From Chryseobacterium sp. S0630 (GTDB lineage: Bacteria; Bacteroidota; Bacteroidia; Flavobacteriales; Weeksellaceae): DNA of 53,013 nt. The translations under genes and the position numbers were made by a program. Every line of letters starts with the position of its first letter. Position 1 is the first letter of the stretch. The stretch is taken from contig NZ_JAMZGF010000035.1 of the NCBI RefSeq assembly GCF_024158915.1, positions 1-53,013 of the forward strand. Reading direction: 5' to 3'. Under the pieces are notes generated by a model. It worked only from the letters and a program-made list of their open reading frames with translations, did no database searches and was not told the origin of the DNA. Shown in pieces: positions 42,918-51,401 of this stretch.

Positions 42918-43796
42918 TTAATCTTCCAGATATCCGAATTTTCCGGTATTAAAATCTTCAAAAGCCTGCATGATTTCTTCTCTGGAATTCATCACAAAAG
43001 GTCCGTGAGGATAAATAGGTTCGTTGATAGGCTCACCGCTGATAATTAAAACAACTGCATCTTCTTTTGCCTCGATGGTGAATGTTTCACCTTCATTTTT
43101 AAACAAAGCAAAATGATCTGCTTTAATGGTGTCTTCTCCGTTAATGATCATACTTCCTTCAATCACCAAAGCTGCCGTATTGAAATGAGCCGGAAAACTA
43201 AATTCAGCTTTTCCTCCAGTTTTAAGTTTGGCATTCATCATATGAACTGGTGTGAAAGTACTGGCAGGCCCTTTGTGGCCATCATACTCTCCGGCAATTA
43301 CTTCTATAAAACCATTTTCATCCAGATCCACTCGTTCCATTTTGGAATTTTCTATAGCCTGATATTTCGGGCAGCTCATTTTATCCTTTGCAGGAAGATT
43401 CACCCAAAGCTGAACCATCTGAAAAATTCCTCCTTCTTTTGCCCATTCGGTTTCATGATATTCTTTATGAAGAACTCCTTTAGCGGCAGTCATCCACTGA
43501 ACATCACCTTCTCCGATCACACCGCCGCCGCCAGCGCTGTCATGGTGCTCTACTTTTCCGCTATATGCTATGGTTACTGTTTCAAAACCTCTGTGCGGAT
43601 GCACTCCCACACCTCTTGGTGTCTCTGATCCGTTGAAATGAAATTTTGAATTGTAATCCAGCATAATAAACGGATCCATTCTTTTCATATCCAATCCAGG
43701 TACTCCCGGAATGAAATTGTGAACCCTGAATCCATCACCTACGAAGTGCGCAGGTTTTGGAGATACTACGATTTCTATTTTTTTAGTTGCCATCAC
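42918..43796 (-). CDS. Pirin family protein (2 of 2)
   Basis: 292 residues, bicupin. The metal motif VHPHRGFETVTIAYSG and HHDSAGGGGVIGEGDVQWMT are the classic pirin signature, more canonical than in the first pirin. The start is MMATKK; the second Met (43793) is equally likely. It heads the minus-strand run, with a TAATTTTG box at 43815. Confidence 0.92.
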   Translation of the reverse strand: MMATKKIEIVVSPKPAHFVGDGFRVHNFIPGVPGLDMKRMDPFIMLDYNSKFHFNGSETPRGVGVHPHRGFETVTIAYSGKVEHHDSAGGGGVIGEGDVQWMTAAKGVLHKEYHETEWAKEGGIFQMVQLWVNLPAKDKMSCPKYQAIENSKMERVDLDENGFIEVIAGEYDGHKGPASTFTPVHMMNAKLKTGGKAEFSFPAHFNTAALVIEGSMIINGEDTIKADHFALFKNEGETFTIEAKEDAVVLIISGEPINEPIYPHGPFVMNSREEIMQAFEDFNTGKFGYLED

Positions 43797-43814
43797 ATTG
43801 TTGATTTATGTAAA

Positions 43815-43822
43815 CAAAATTA
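43815..43822 (-). promoter_or_regulatory. -7 box TAATTTTG for the pirin operon
   Basis: Plus-strand CAAAATTA, 19 bases upstream of the pirin ATG at 43796. Confidence 0.55.
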
Positions 43823-43894
43823 CCATTGTTATATGCGAAAAGCATTGATCTGTGTTAAGTTCGTAGGAAGGGATGAAACTGTGATCTGATCTAT

Positions 43895-45316
43895 TTAATC
43901 TTCCTTCGACTTCATATTCTTTCCATCCGAAATATGCAGTCTTCTAAACACGAATCCGGATAAAATCGTTAATATACCTACTGTGAGAAAAGTATATCGG
44001 AATGCATTGTGGATCTCTCCTTTGATCAGATCTGTATTTTCAAATAGCTTTAAAACAATAAGTCCGAAGGCAATTCCAAAACCGATTGCTAATTGTTGAT
44101 TGACCGAGATTAATGAATTTCCACTACTGGTTTGAAAGTTTCGAAGATCAGCAATAGAAATGGTGTTCATGGAGGTGAACTGTATCGAGTTGAAAAAACC
44201 TAATACAGCAATAATAGGAACAAACCAGTATAGGGAGGTATGAATGTTAGGGATGGCAAGAAGGCATATCAGAGTTCCGATGATGAAGGTGTTTACCATT
44301 AATGTCTGACGGTAGCCATATTTATCTAAAATCTTAATAACTGATGATTTCCCGAAGATAGCTGTCAAAGCCATAGGAGCGATGATCCAGCCTGAAGTGA
44401 CTGCAGATTGTTTGTAGGCGATCTGAATCATCAGCGGAAGCAATAACGGAACTGAACTGATTCCTAATCTGGTAGCTAGATTTCCTACAATACCTACCCT
44501 GAAAGTTCTTACCTGAAACAAGTTTAAAGGAAAAATAGGATGTCCTCCCTTTTTTGCATGTTTGTAATAATAATAAAGGAATAAGAACCCAAGGATAAAG
44601 ACTACAAGAACCGGCGTAATATTCTGCATGTCTCCAAAAAGTTCCAATGAAACGGAAAGCAGGAGAGAAGCAGCGGCAAAAATTAAGAATCCTTTTAAAT
44701 CGAAATCAACATCATCTGATTTATAATTGGGCATAAATTTTAATCCTAAAAGAATTCCCAGCACTCCAATCGGAATATTGATCAGAAATATCCAGTGCCA
44801 TGACAGGTAATCTACCATATAGCCGCCTACCAAAGGCCCGAGTACTGGCCCGATAAGTGCCGGGATAATGGCAAAGTTCATGGCTTTGAGCAGTTCATTC
44901 TTGTCAAATGTTTTGATAAGTGCCAGCTTCCCAACGGGGGTCATCAGACTTCCTCCCACTCCCTGAACGACCCTTGAAATTACCAAATGGGTAAGATTTT
45001 GAGACATGGAACAAAACAGTGAGCCTAAACTGAATAGCACTAATGAAAATATAAATACTTTTTTTGTTCCAAACCGGTCTGCCAGAAATCCGCTGGCTGG
45101 CATAAAAACAGCTAATGTAAGAACATAACTGATGATGGCGTTCTGCATATTAAGCGGAGATTCTTTCAGGTCTTTTGCTATAGAAGGCAGGGAAGTGTTC
45201 AGAATCGTAGAATCCAGCATCTGCATGAAAATAGCAGTGGCCAGAATTAAGGGAAGGATTTTCTTTATGGATGTCTTTTGTGGGCTTGCTTCTGTCATTT
45301 TGTATAGGCTGGACAT
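43895..45316 (-). CDS. MFS multidrug exporter, DHA2 type
   Basis: 473 residues with about 14 membrane segments, the EmrB/DHA2 layout. Conserved: MQMLDSTILNTSLPSIAKDL in helix 1, GFLADRFGTKKVF (motif A) and GPVLGPLVGGYMVD (motif C), the antiporter signature. MTEASPQ at 45298 is an alternative start. It lies 98 bases upstream of the pirin operon on the same strand and may respond to the same stress, but a promoter box separates them. Confidence 0.9.
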   Translation of the reverse strand: MSSLYKMTEASPQKTSIKKILPLILATAIFMQMLDSTILNTSLPSIAKDLKESPLNMQNAIISYVLTLAVFMPASGFLADRFGTKKVFIFSLVLFSLGSLFCSMSQNLTHLVISRVVQGVGGSLMTPVGKLALIKTFDKNELLKAMNFAIIPALIGPVLGPLVGGYMVDYLSWHWIFLINIPIGVLGILLGLKFMPNYKSDDVDFDLKGFLIFAAASLLLSVSLELFGDMQNITPVLVVFILGFLFLYYYYKHAKKGGHPIFPLNLFQVRTFRVGIVGNLATRLGISSVPLLLPLMIQIAYKQSAVTSGWIIAPMALTAIFGKSSVIKILDKYGYRQTLMVNTFIIGTLICLLAIPNIHTSLYWFVPIIAVLGFFNSIQFTSMNTISIADLRNFQTSSGNSLISVNQQLAIGFGIAFGLIVLKLFENTDLIKGEIHNAFRYTFLTVGILTILSGFVFRRLHISDGKNMKSKED

Positions 45317-45402
45317 AGAAAATATCCAGGCTTATTTTTATTTGAAGAACTTGCTTGCTTTAAGCGGTCTGATCCTTAGATCATGAAATCCATATAAAAT
45401 TA

Positions 45403-45434
45403 AAAAAGTCCTGCGAGATTTCACAGGACTTTTT
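45403..45434 (-). terminator. Terminator after 45438-46250
   Basis: AAAAAGTCCTG and CAGGACTTTTT around a 10-base loop. Confidence 0.9.
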
Positions 45435-45437
45435 GAT

Positions 45438-46250
45438 TTATTTTCTAGGTTTTTCTACTCCTTTCCATTCATCACCAGCTTTTCTATACTGGCTTAAGGT
45501 GAAAGTTTTGAAATCCTTTGTTTTATATTCGATGTTATCGGTATTCTGCTCGAACGGCATGATGTAGTAGTATTCAATGTCCGTTTTATCAGATTTGTTC
45601 CCTTTTTTTACGGAAGGAACATATTTTGAGAATTTATAGCTTGGAAGATATTGTTTCAATCTTGTGTAGAAAGCTTTGTCTTCTTTTTCGCTAGGGATGA
45701 TATCTACAATATTCAGATCATCTTTTTTCTTGTCAATCCAAAGATAATAGGTCTTTTCTTCTCCTATATTTCTGTTGAATGAGTTGAAAGCAAATAATTC
45801 TTTTGGTACAAGTTCTTTGATTTTCTCCGGATCAACCTTCGTATAATACTGACCTTTTGAAGGATCTACATACGTTTCAAGGTTATACATTAAAACAGAA
45901 TTGTTCTCGAATTTTTTATTTTTAAAATATTGATTTAAAGATAATTCTGCAGTTGCTCTCAGCTCTTTCCCTCTTGCATCCAGTTTTTTTGTCGGATTCT
46001 GAGGGTTTACATATTTTACAAATTCATATAAAACAACAGGTTTAATGTCTTTAAGGTGAGGATAAGTTTTCAGTTGCTCTGCCTTTACAAGCCAATAGAA
46101 TTGTTGATAATAGTCATCCTTATCTTGGTCTTTCACACTCTTATAAGCCAAAGCAAGCTTCTTTGAATTCAGATATTTGCCATATTTTCCTTGTCCAAAA
46201 GCAAAACTTATGGCTAATAAGGCAAATAAAACAGTAAGGTTTCTTCTCAT
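45438..46250 (-). CDS. Secreted protein of unknown function
   Basis: 270 residues from the ATG at 46250, which begins a signal peptide (MRRNLTVLFALLAISFAFGQ); the frame is open to 46280 but the -7 box at 46278-46285 overlaps that start. The mature part is rich in Lys and Tyr, alpha/beta, with no catalytic motif that I recognise. Monocistronic between a terminator and a repeat-bearing gap. Confidence 0.75.
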   Translation of the reverse strand: MRRNLTVLFALLAISFAFGQGKYGKYLNSKKLALAYKSVKDQDKDDYYQQFYWLVKAEQLKTYPHLKDIKPVVLYEFVKYVNPQNPTKKLDARGKELRATAELSLNQYFKNKKFENNSVLMYNLETYVDPSKGQYYTKVDPEKIKELVPKELFAFNSFNRNIGEEKTYYLWIDKKKDDLNIVDIIPSEKEDKAFYTRLKQYLPSYKFSKYVPSVKKGNKSDKTDIEYYYIMPFEQNTDNIEYKTKDFKTFTLSQYRKAGDEWKGVEKPRK

Positions 46251-46277
46251 TTTTTTATAATTGATATTTTCGTTTTC

Positions 46278-46285
46278 CAAATATA
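46278..46285 (-). promoter_or_regulatory. -7 box TATATTTG
   Basis: Plus-strand CAAATATA, 28 bases upstream of ATG 46250. It decides the start of the secreted protein. Confidence 0.6.
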
Positions 46286-46433
46286 ATTATTTATTAGATA
46301 TTATTTTGGATTGTGAGTTAAATTATGCCATATTGTTATTGTTAATTCAAGAAAAAATCCTGTATTGCTACAGGATTGATAAATTATAACTGAGGGAGTT
46401 ATATGTTTGAATGAAAAAAATATACATGTCATT

Positions 46434-46550
46434 AGTGAATTTTGCTTTGCAAGTGAATTATTAACTGTCAATTTTTGCTTCGCAAGTGAATAATAAACCT
46501 GTAATCCCGTAACCCAAATCCCGCAACAAATTCACGAGTGAAGCGGATTT
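46434..46550. repeat. Cluster of GTGAATCCGCTTCG-type repeats
   Basis: Three degenerate copies: AGTGAATTTTGCTTTGCAAG, GTCAATTTTTGCTTCGCAAG and, inverted, ATTCACGAGTGAAGCGGATT. They belong to the same family as the repeats at 10171 and after 52709. The gap 46286-46579 holds no gene. Confidence 0.65.
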
Positions 46551-46579
46551 ACGATTGGCCCATTCATAAATATCCCTTT

Positions 46580-48247
46580 TTAATATGACGTCTCATGCAC
46601 CTTCACAGCTCTTCCGCTTGGATCATTCATTTTTTTGAACGCTTCATCCCATTCCAGAGCAATAGGAGTGGAGCAGGCAACTGATGGAACCGATGGAACG
46701 GTTGCAGCTGCGGTTTCACTTGGGAAATGTTCTTCAAAAATAGTTCTGTATCGGTATTCTTCTTTGTTCTGAGGCGTGTTTAGCGGGAATCTGAATCTTG
46801 CATTAGTCATCATTTCGTCCGTCACTTCTTTTTCAGCCACCTCTTTTAAGGTATCGATCCATGAATAGCCTACACCATCCGAGAACTGTTCTTTCTGTCT
46901 CCATACAATAGAATCTGGAAGTAAGTCTTCAAAAGCTTTTCTCAATACCCATTTTTCAATTTTCCCTTCAGCAGTGTTAATCATTTTATCCTGAGGGTTA
47001 ACAGTCATAGCGATATCCATGAATTCTTTGTCAAGGAAAGGTACTCTGCCTTCAATTCCCCAGCTCATCAGTGCTTTGTTGGCTCTTAAACAATCATAAA
47101 GGTGGAGTTTGCCAAGTTTTCTCACAGTTTCATCGTGGAATTCTTTTGCGTTAGGAGCTTTATGGAAGTATAAGTAACCACCGAACAATTCATCGGAGCC
47201 TTCTCCTGAAAGAACCATTTTAATCCCCATCGATTTGATGACTCTTGCTAAAAGATACATCGGGGTAGATGCTCTGATAGTGGTTACATCATAGGTTTCA
47301 AGGTGATAAATGACATCACGTACAGCATCCAGTCCTTCCTGAACAGTGAAGTTAACTTCATGGTGAACCGATCCGATATGTTCTGCAGCTTTTTGGGCCG
47401 CTGCAAGATCAGGAGAACCAACCAATCCTACCGCAAAACTGTGAAGTCTTGGATACCAGGCTTCCTGAGTATCGCCACTTTCAATTCTCTGGCGGGCAAA
47501 TTTTGCAGTGATTGCTGAAATAACAGATGAATCTAATCCTCCTGAAAGAAGCACACCATAAGGAACATCACTCATCAGTTGTCTGTGAACGGCATCTTCG
47601 AGACCTTTTCTCAATTTTGATATATCCGTTTCATTGTCTTTTACATGATCAAAGCTGTCCCATTCTCTTGTATACCATTGCTGAAGTTCGGCTCCGTCCG
47701 GGCTGTACATCAAATGTCCTGGTAAGAAGGTTTCTATTTTTTTGCAGATTCCTTCAAGAGCTTTTAATTCAGAAGCAACATAGTAGTTTCCGTTTTTATC
47801 CCAACCTTGATAAAGCGGGCAGATTCCCATATGATCGCGGGCAATAAGATAAATATCGTTTTCTGTATCGTATAAAGCGAATGCAAAAATTCCGTTAAGT
47901 TTTTCTACGAAATCTTTTCCGTATTTTCTGTAAAGGGCAAGGATCACCTCACAGTCGGACTGAGTCTGAAACTCATAATCCGGAAATTCTTCTTTAAGTT
48001 CTCTATGGTTATAGATTTCACCGTTCACCGCTAACACTACTTTTCCATCTTTAGTAAATAGAGGCTGTTTTCCAGAAGTAGGATCTACAATGGCAAGTCT
48101 TTCATGAGAAAAAATTACTTTCTCGTCCTGAAAAACTCCACTCCAATCCGGTCCTCTGTGACGGATTTTTTTTGACATTTCCAATACCTGAGGTCTTAAT
48201 ACTTCAGTTTTTTGCTTGGCGTCGAATAAACATACAATTCCACACAT
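46580..48247 (-). CDS. asnB: Asparagine synthase (glutamine-hydrolysing)
   Basis: 555 residues. Makes asparagine from aspartate, ATP and glutamine. The class-II glutaminase starts with catalytic Cys2 (MCGIVC), followed by KIRHRGPDWSG. The synthetase domain has the ATP-pyrophosphatase loop GVLLSGGLDSSVISAI and SGEGSDELFGGY. The length matches E. coli AsnB. Monocistronic with a TACTTTTG box 19 bases upstream. Confidence 0.97.
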   Translation of the reverse strand: MCGIVCLFDAKQKTEVLRPQVLEMSKKIRHRGPDWSGVFQDEKVIFSHERLAIVDPTSGKQPLFTKDGKVVLAVNGEIYNHRELKEEFPDYEFQTQSDCEVILALYRKYGKDFVEKLNGIFAFALYDTENDIYLIARDHMGICPLYQGWDKNGNYYVASELKALEGICKKIETFLPGHLMYSPDGAELQQWYTREWDSFDHVKDNETDISKLRKGLEDAVHRQLMSDVPYGVLLSGGLDSSVISAITAKFARQRIESGDTQEAWYPRLHSFAVGLVGSPDLAAAQKAAEHIGSVHHEVNFTVQEGLDAVRDVIYHLETYDVTTIRASTPMYLLARVIKSMGIKMVLSGEGSDELFGGYLYFHKAPNAKEFHDETVRKLGKLHLYDCLRANKALMSWGIEGRVPFLDKEFMDIAMTVNPQDKMINTAEGKIEKWVLRKAFEDLLPDSIVWRQKEQFSDGVGYSWIDTLKEVAEKEVTDEMMTNARFRFPLNTPQNKEEYRYRTIFEEHFPSETAAATVPSVPSVACSTPIALEWDEAFKKMNDPSGRAVKVHETSY

Positions 48248-48265
48248 GATTTTTATTATTTATGG

Positions 48266-48273
48266 AACAAAAG
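48266..48273 (-). promoter_or_regulatory. -7 box TACTTTTG for asnB
   Basis: Plus-strand CAAAAGTA, 19 bases upstream of the asnB ATG; implies a leader of about 12 bases. The rest of 48274-48531 is AT-rich and without a gene. Confidence 0.55.
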
Positions 48274-48531
48274 TAGAAGGGATGTTTATAAATAACAATA
48301 AAAAATATTTAAAAACGAAAATTTTTAATCAATTAATGTTTTAAAGTTAAAATTTTTAACTATTTCTTGAAATTGACATGTTTTTGATTAATTTTTTTCG
48401 TTGAGCCGAAATGGATGTGATTTCCATACGAAATAAAAATGACATATTTATTAATCTATGGTAATTAATTATATGAATTTTACCCCTTACTTTGTGGCTC
48501 GAAATAATTTTTTTTCATCATTTGTGTTTTT

Positions 48532-48567
48532 ACCTTCTTGCAATTCTCATGCAAGAAGGTTTTGTTT
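48532..48567 (+). terminator. Hairpin with a plus-strand T-run
   Basis: ACCTTCTTGCA and TGCAAGAAGGT, perfect 11-base arms, then TTTTGTTTTTA on the plus strand. On the minus strand, where the adjacent gene ends, the hairpin is followed by A rather than T, so it suits plus-strand transcription better. Confidence 0.7.
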
Positions 48568-50235
48568 TTATTGTACTCCCAGTAACGTTCCTGAAACATT
48601 CCATGAGCTGAAACTTGTTCCTTCTGTAGGTCCCTGCGGAATTTTTACCTGTATCGTGTGTTTACCTGCTTTCAAATCTCCCAGAGGGATGAAATTAGGA
48701 TTGGTAACCGTTCCCGGACACCAGTTTGATCTGCTGAGGTCTGAGGATGAAAGCCCGTCCTGGAAATTTCCGGAAGCCGGATTGTATAAACGGTAGGAGC
48801 CACAATCTGTTCTCCATGGGATAAATGAAAATACAGCATTTCCATCCATGAATATAGAATTGGCTTTTGGAACGAACTCATCACCGTTTTCCCAACCGCC
48901 GTGTCCTGTTGTGGTATATCTTAGCTGTGCATTTTTCAGATCTTTATCCAAAGTGAAAGTAACAAGAAGACCTTTATCCTGGTTGAACATAGTAGAGTAG
49001 TCCTGTCCGGCCATTTCCATAATATTTAACGTATTGAATAAAGGAATAGCGGTATTGTTTTTATTAACGGTCTGATCACTTTTATGAATCGTAATATCAA
49101 GGCTCACTTTATGTCCTCCTTTATCATAATTGCCGATAAATGTACCTATCCAAAGTTCTTTTCCTGATAAAGCAGGCTTCAAATCTGTAATGTCTTGTCG
49201 GTAAGGGCTTATGGTCTGCCAGTCTTTTCCTTTAAGCTGAATATGATTGAATTTCTGGATGCCAAAGGCGGTAAAGAATCTCATCATTTCCATGGCAGGG
49301 CTATAGTTGTCTGTAGCGGTTATTCCGTAATATTGCTTTCCGTTTCCGTTTTCATAGAGAGGAAGTGTTTTTGCTCCTTTTTCCAATCCGTCAAAAAAAG
49401 ACTTTTCTTTATCCTGTGGAATGAAAAATACAGTTCCGGTTCTGTCATAAGCATCTCCGTTAGACTGTTGTTTTAGTTCTACAAAAATATTTTCTCCTTC
49501 TGTAATAATTGGGAATTTTATTTTTTTAAGAATGATAGTTCCGTTGGCGTATCTTTTTATCTGGTCATCAGATTTTGAAGCGTCAGAGAAATTGATGGTT
49601 TCATTTTCGAAAATATTCAGCGTGGTAAATCTGCTTTTCCAAAGGAGATCTTTATATCCCAGCTGATCGGTTGTCTGTATGTCTCCTTTTAGAATGTTCT
49701 CAATCCCGGTATTTTTGATTTTTTTGATTGATCTGGCTGTAACTAAAGAATTTTTGTTTCTTTCCACTTCCAGAACTAATCCTAAATTCTGTCCTAAAAC
49801 GGATGGTCCGCCTTTTAAGTTCAAATCATTGGTGTACCAAACTTCAATGGTATTTGAATTGACCTTTGTAACCGCTTTTTTACAGTTGTATCCTAAGATC
49901 TTTTTTGTTTCATTGGTAAGTTCAAAATTCTGTTTTCCCACCGACTCTGCATCTGATGCTGAAATAATGGATCCTGGCTTTAAAAAAGCGTAAGAAACAA
50001 TCGTGTTAGACGGCTTTTCTACCTTAGTAATCTCATAAGGATAGCTGCTTTTTTGTTCTTTGATGGTACTGTTAAGAATAAAATTTTCCTTCTCATTGAC
50101 CCAAACGATGGTAGAAGGTTGATCCGTTGATATCTTTCCGTTATAAGAACTGGTGTACTGAATTTCATACGTCTGTGCAGAAAACAGACAGTATGCGAAA
50201 ACAGCCAGAAAATTGAAAACGATTCTTGTATGCAT
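48568..50235 (-). CDS. GLPGLI-family protein fused to a PNGase F-like region
   Basis: 555 residues from the ATG at 50235; the frame to 50256 runs into the promoter box at 50254. After a signal peptide, residues about 20-185 match the GLPGLI family (KKILGYNCKKAVT, then GGPSVLGQNLGLVLEV). The remaining 350 resemble peptide-N-glycosidase F: DAYDRTGTVFF recalls its DEWDRYANVYV active-site strand, and the end has TTTGHGGWENGDEF, SRSNWCPG and a FSSWNVSG close. PNGase F cuts N-glycans from glycoproteins. The Asp of DRY-type is present; one Glu I would expect in the middle strand seems replaced, so activity is uncertain. Confidence 0.8.
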   Translation of the reverse strand: MHTRIVFNFLAVFAYCLFSAQTYEIQYTSSYNGKISTDQPSTIVWVNEKENFILNSTIKEQKSSYPYEITKVEKPSNTIVSYAFLKPGSIISASDAESVGKQNFELTNETKKILGYNCKKAVTKVNSNTIEVWYTNDLNLKGGPSVLGQNLGLVLEVERNKNSLVTARSIKKIKNTGIENILKGDIQTTDQLGYKDLLWKSRFTTLNIFENETINFSDASKSDDQIKRYANGTIILKKIKFPIITEGENIFVELKQQSNGDAYDRTGTVFFIPQDKEKSFFDGLEKGAKTLPLYENGNGKQYYGITATDNYSPAMEMMRFFTAFGIQKFNHIQLKGKDWQTISPYRQDITDLKPALSGKELWIGTFIGNYDKGGHKVSLDITIHKSDQTVNKNNTAIPLFNTLNIMEMAGQDYSTMFNQDKGLLVTFTLDKDLKNAQLRYTTTGHGGWENGDEFVPKANSIFMDGNAVFSFIPWRTDCGSYRLYNPASGNFQDGLSSSDLSRSNWCPGTVTNPNFIPLGDLKAGKHTIQVKIPQGPTEGTSFSSWNVSGTLLGVQ

Positions 50236-50253
50236 AAATAATTGAGTTTGCTG

Positions 50254-50261
50254 CAAAGGTA
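50254..50261 (-). promoter_or_regulatory. -7 box TACCTTTG
   Basis: Plus-strand CAAAGGTA, 19 bases upstream of ATG 50235; overlaps the longer possible start and rules it out. Confidence 0.6.
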
Positions 50262-50424
50262 TTCTAAACTTTCTACAGCATCAAACCGGTTTTAATCTAT
50301 ACAGTTAGTAGGCAATGGGGTTGAAATGTTACAAAAATTGTTACATTTTTTCGGGCAGGTTTTAAACAATATTGAACTTGAAATAAATTGATAGATCTTA
50401 CGTTCAATCAAAAAAATAATACCA

Positions 50425-51375
50425 TTGAAAAACTTTTTTCTCCTTTTTATATTTCTATTGTTGTCAAATTCTGTAGAAGCACATAAACCTAAAGTAAGGA
50501 TAGAAAACCTCGGAAATATAAAGACTTATTTTAAGTCAGGGTTTAATTTTAATCAGAAAACAATTGAATCTGAAGAGCTAAAGATACGGGTTATTGGTAG
50601 GTTGTCCAGAATTATTGCTGAAAAATTAGGATGTTCTGATACGATCATGATTGAAAGAACAACTTATTATGCTCATGATGCTGCTCAAAATTTTTTTATT
50701 CTTGAAAATAATAATTCTCAATATAAGCTTGCTGTTTTGGATGAAGGAGTTTTACTGAAAACTAATAACAATGGTCTGGCAATTAGAGTTATGAGTGAAA
50801 ATGTAAATGTTGTGGATGTTTTAAAGCTTGTGGAATATTCTATTCTGAATCGCAAGAAACTTAATAAGAAACTTATTCCCCAAACCTATTTTTATGGAGA
50901 AGAAAAGTTGAAAATATTAGCAAATTCTGAAGATTTTATTCGAAAAATATGTAAAATGCAATCCAAATTAGTTGATGAAGTTATTGATAACAATATTGAA
51001 TTATTGGACAATGGATTTTTAAGAACTGAAATTTCATGGAAAAACGGGAAATTCATGTTTGGAATTAACCGTAAATATCCAGCAGGTGAGACTTATCCAG
51101 ATTCTGAAATATATAATTATGAGATTGAGGATTTCAAATATTATGTAGATTCTGCTTATTCAGATTTCTTTCTGATTTTTCTTGCTCCCAATACATTTAC
51201 ATACTTTGACGGTGATAGTGAGAATACACCAGATAAAATAGAAGTAGAAAAAAGTTCGTGGTACCCGTTTCAACTTTCAAAAGATAATTTTGGTGATAAA
51301 ATAGTTCTATTTGATACGAATGCTTACTTCTATGTTTATAATTTCAAAAAAAAACTACTCCAGAAAATAGAGTAG
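50425..51375 (+). CDS. Secreted protein of unknown function, TTG start
   Basis: 316 residues from a TTG. That start gives a complete signal peptide (MKNFFLLFIFLLLSNSVEAH), and no ATG nearby does. The mature part is alpha/beta with clusters of charged residues and no motif I recognise. The last codons overlap the terminator hairpin of the convergent gene (51352-51378). AT-rich like the surrounding unknowns. Confidence 0.75.
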   Translation: MKNFFLLFIFLLLSNSVEAHKPKVRIENLGNIKTYFKSGFNFNQKTIESEELKIRVIGRLSRIIAEKLGCSDTIMIERTTYYAHDAAQNFFILENNNSQYKLAVLDEGVLLKTNNNGLAIRVMSENVNVVDVLKLVEYSILNRKKLNKKLIPQTYFYGEEKLKILANSEDFIRKICKMQSKLVDEVIDNNIELLDNGFLRTEISWKNGKFMFGINRKYPAGETYPDSEIYNYEIEDFKYYVDSAYSDFFLIFLAPNTFTYFDGDSENTPDKIEVEKSSWYPFQLSKDNFGDKIVLFDTNAYFYVYNFKKKLLQKIE

Positions 51376-51378
51376 TTT
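51352..51378 (-). terminator. Terminator of the RsmB-like gene inside a convergent ORF end
   Basis: AAACTACTC and GAGTAGTTT around a 9-base loop. On the minus strand it is followed by nine T. The plus-strand stop TAG (51373-51375) lies within the right arm. Confidence 0.88.
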
Positions 51379-51401
51379 AATGTATTGTTGTTGGATTTGA
51401 A

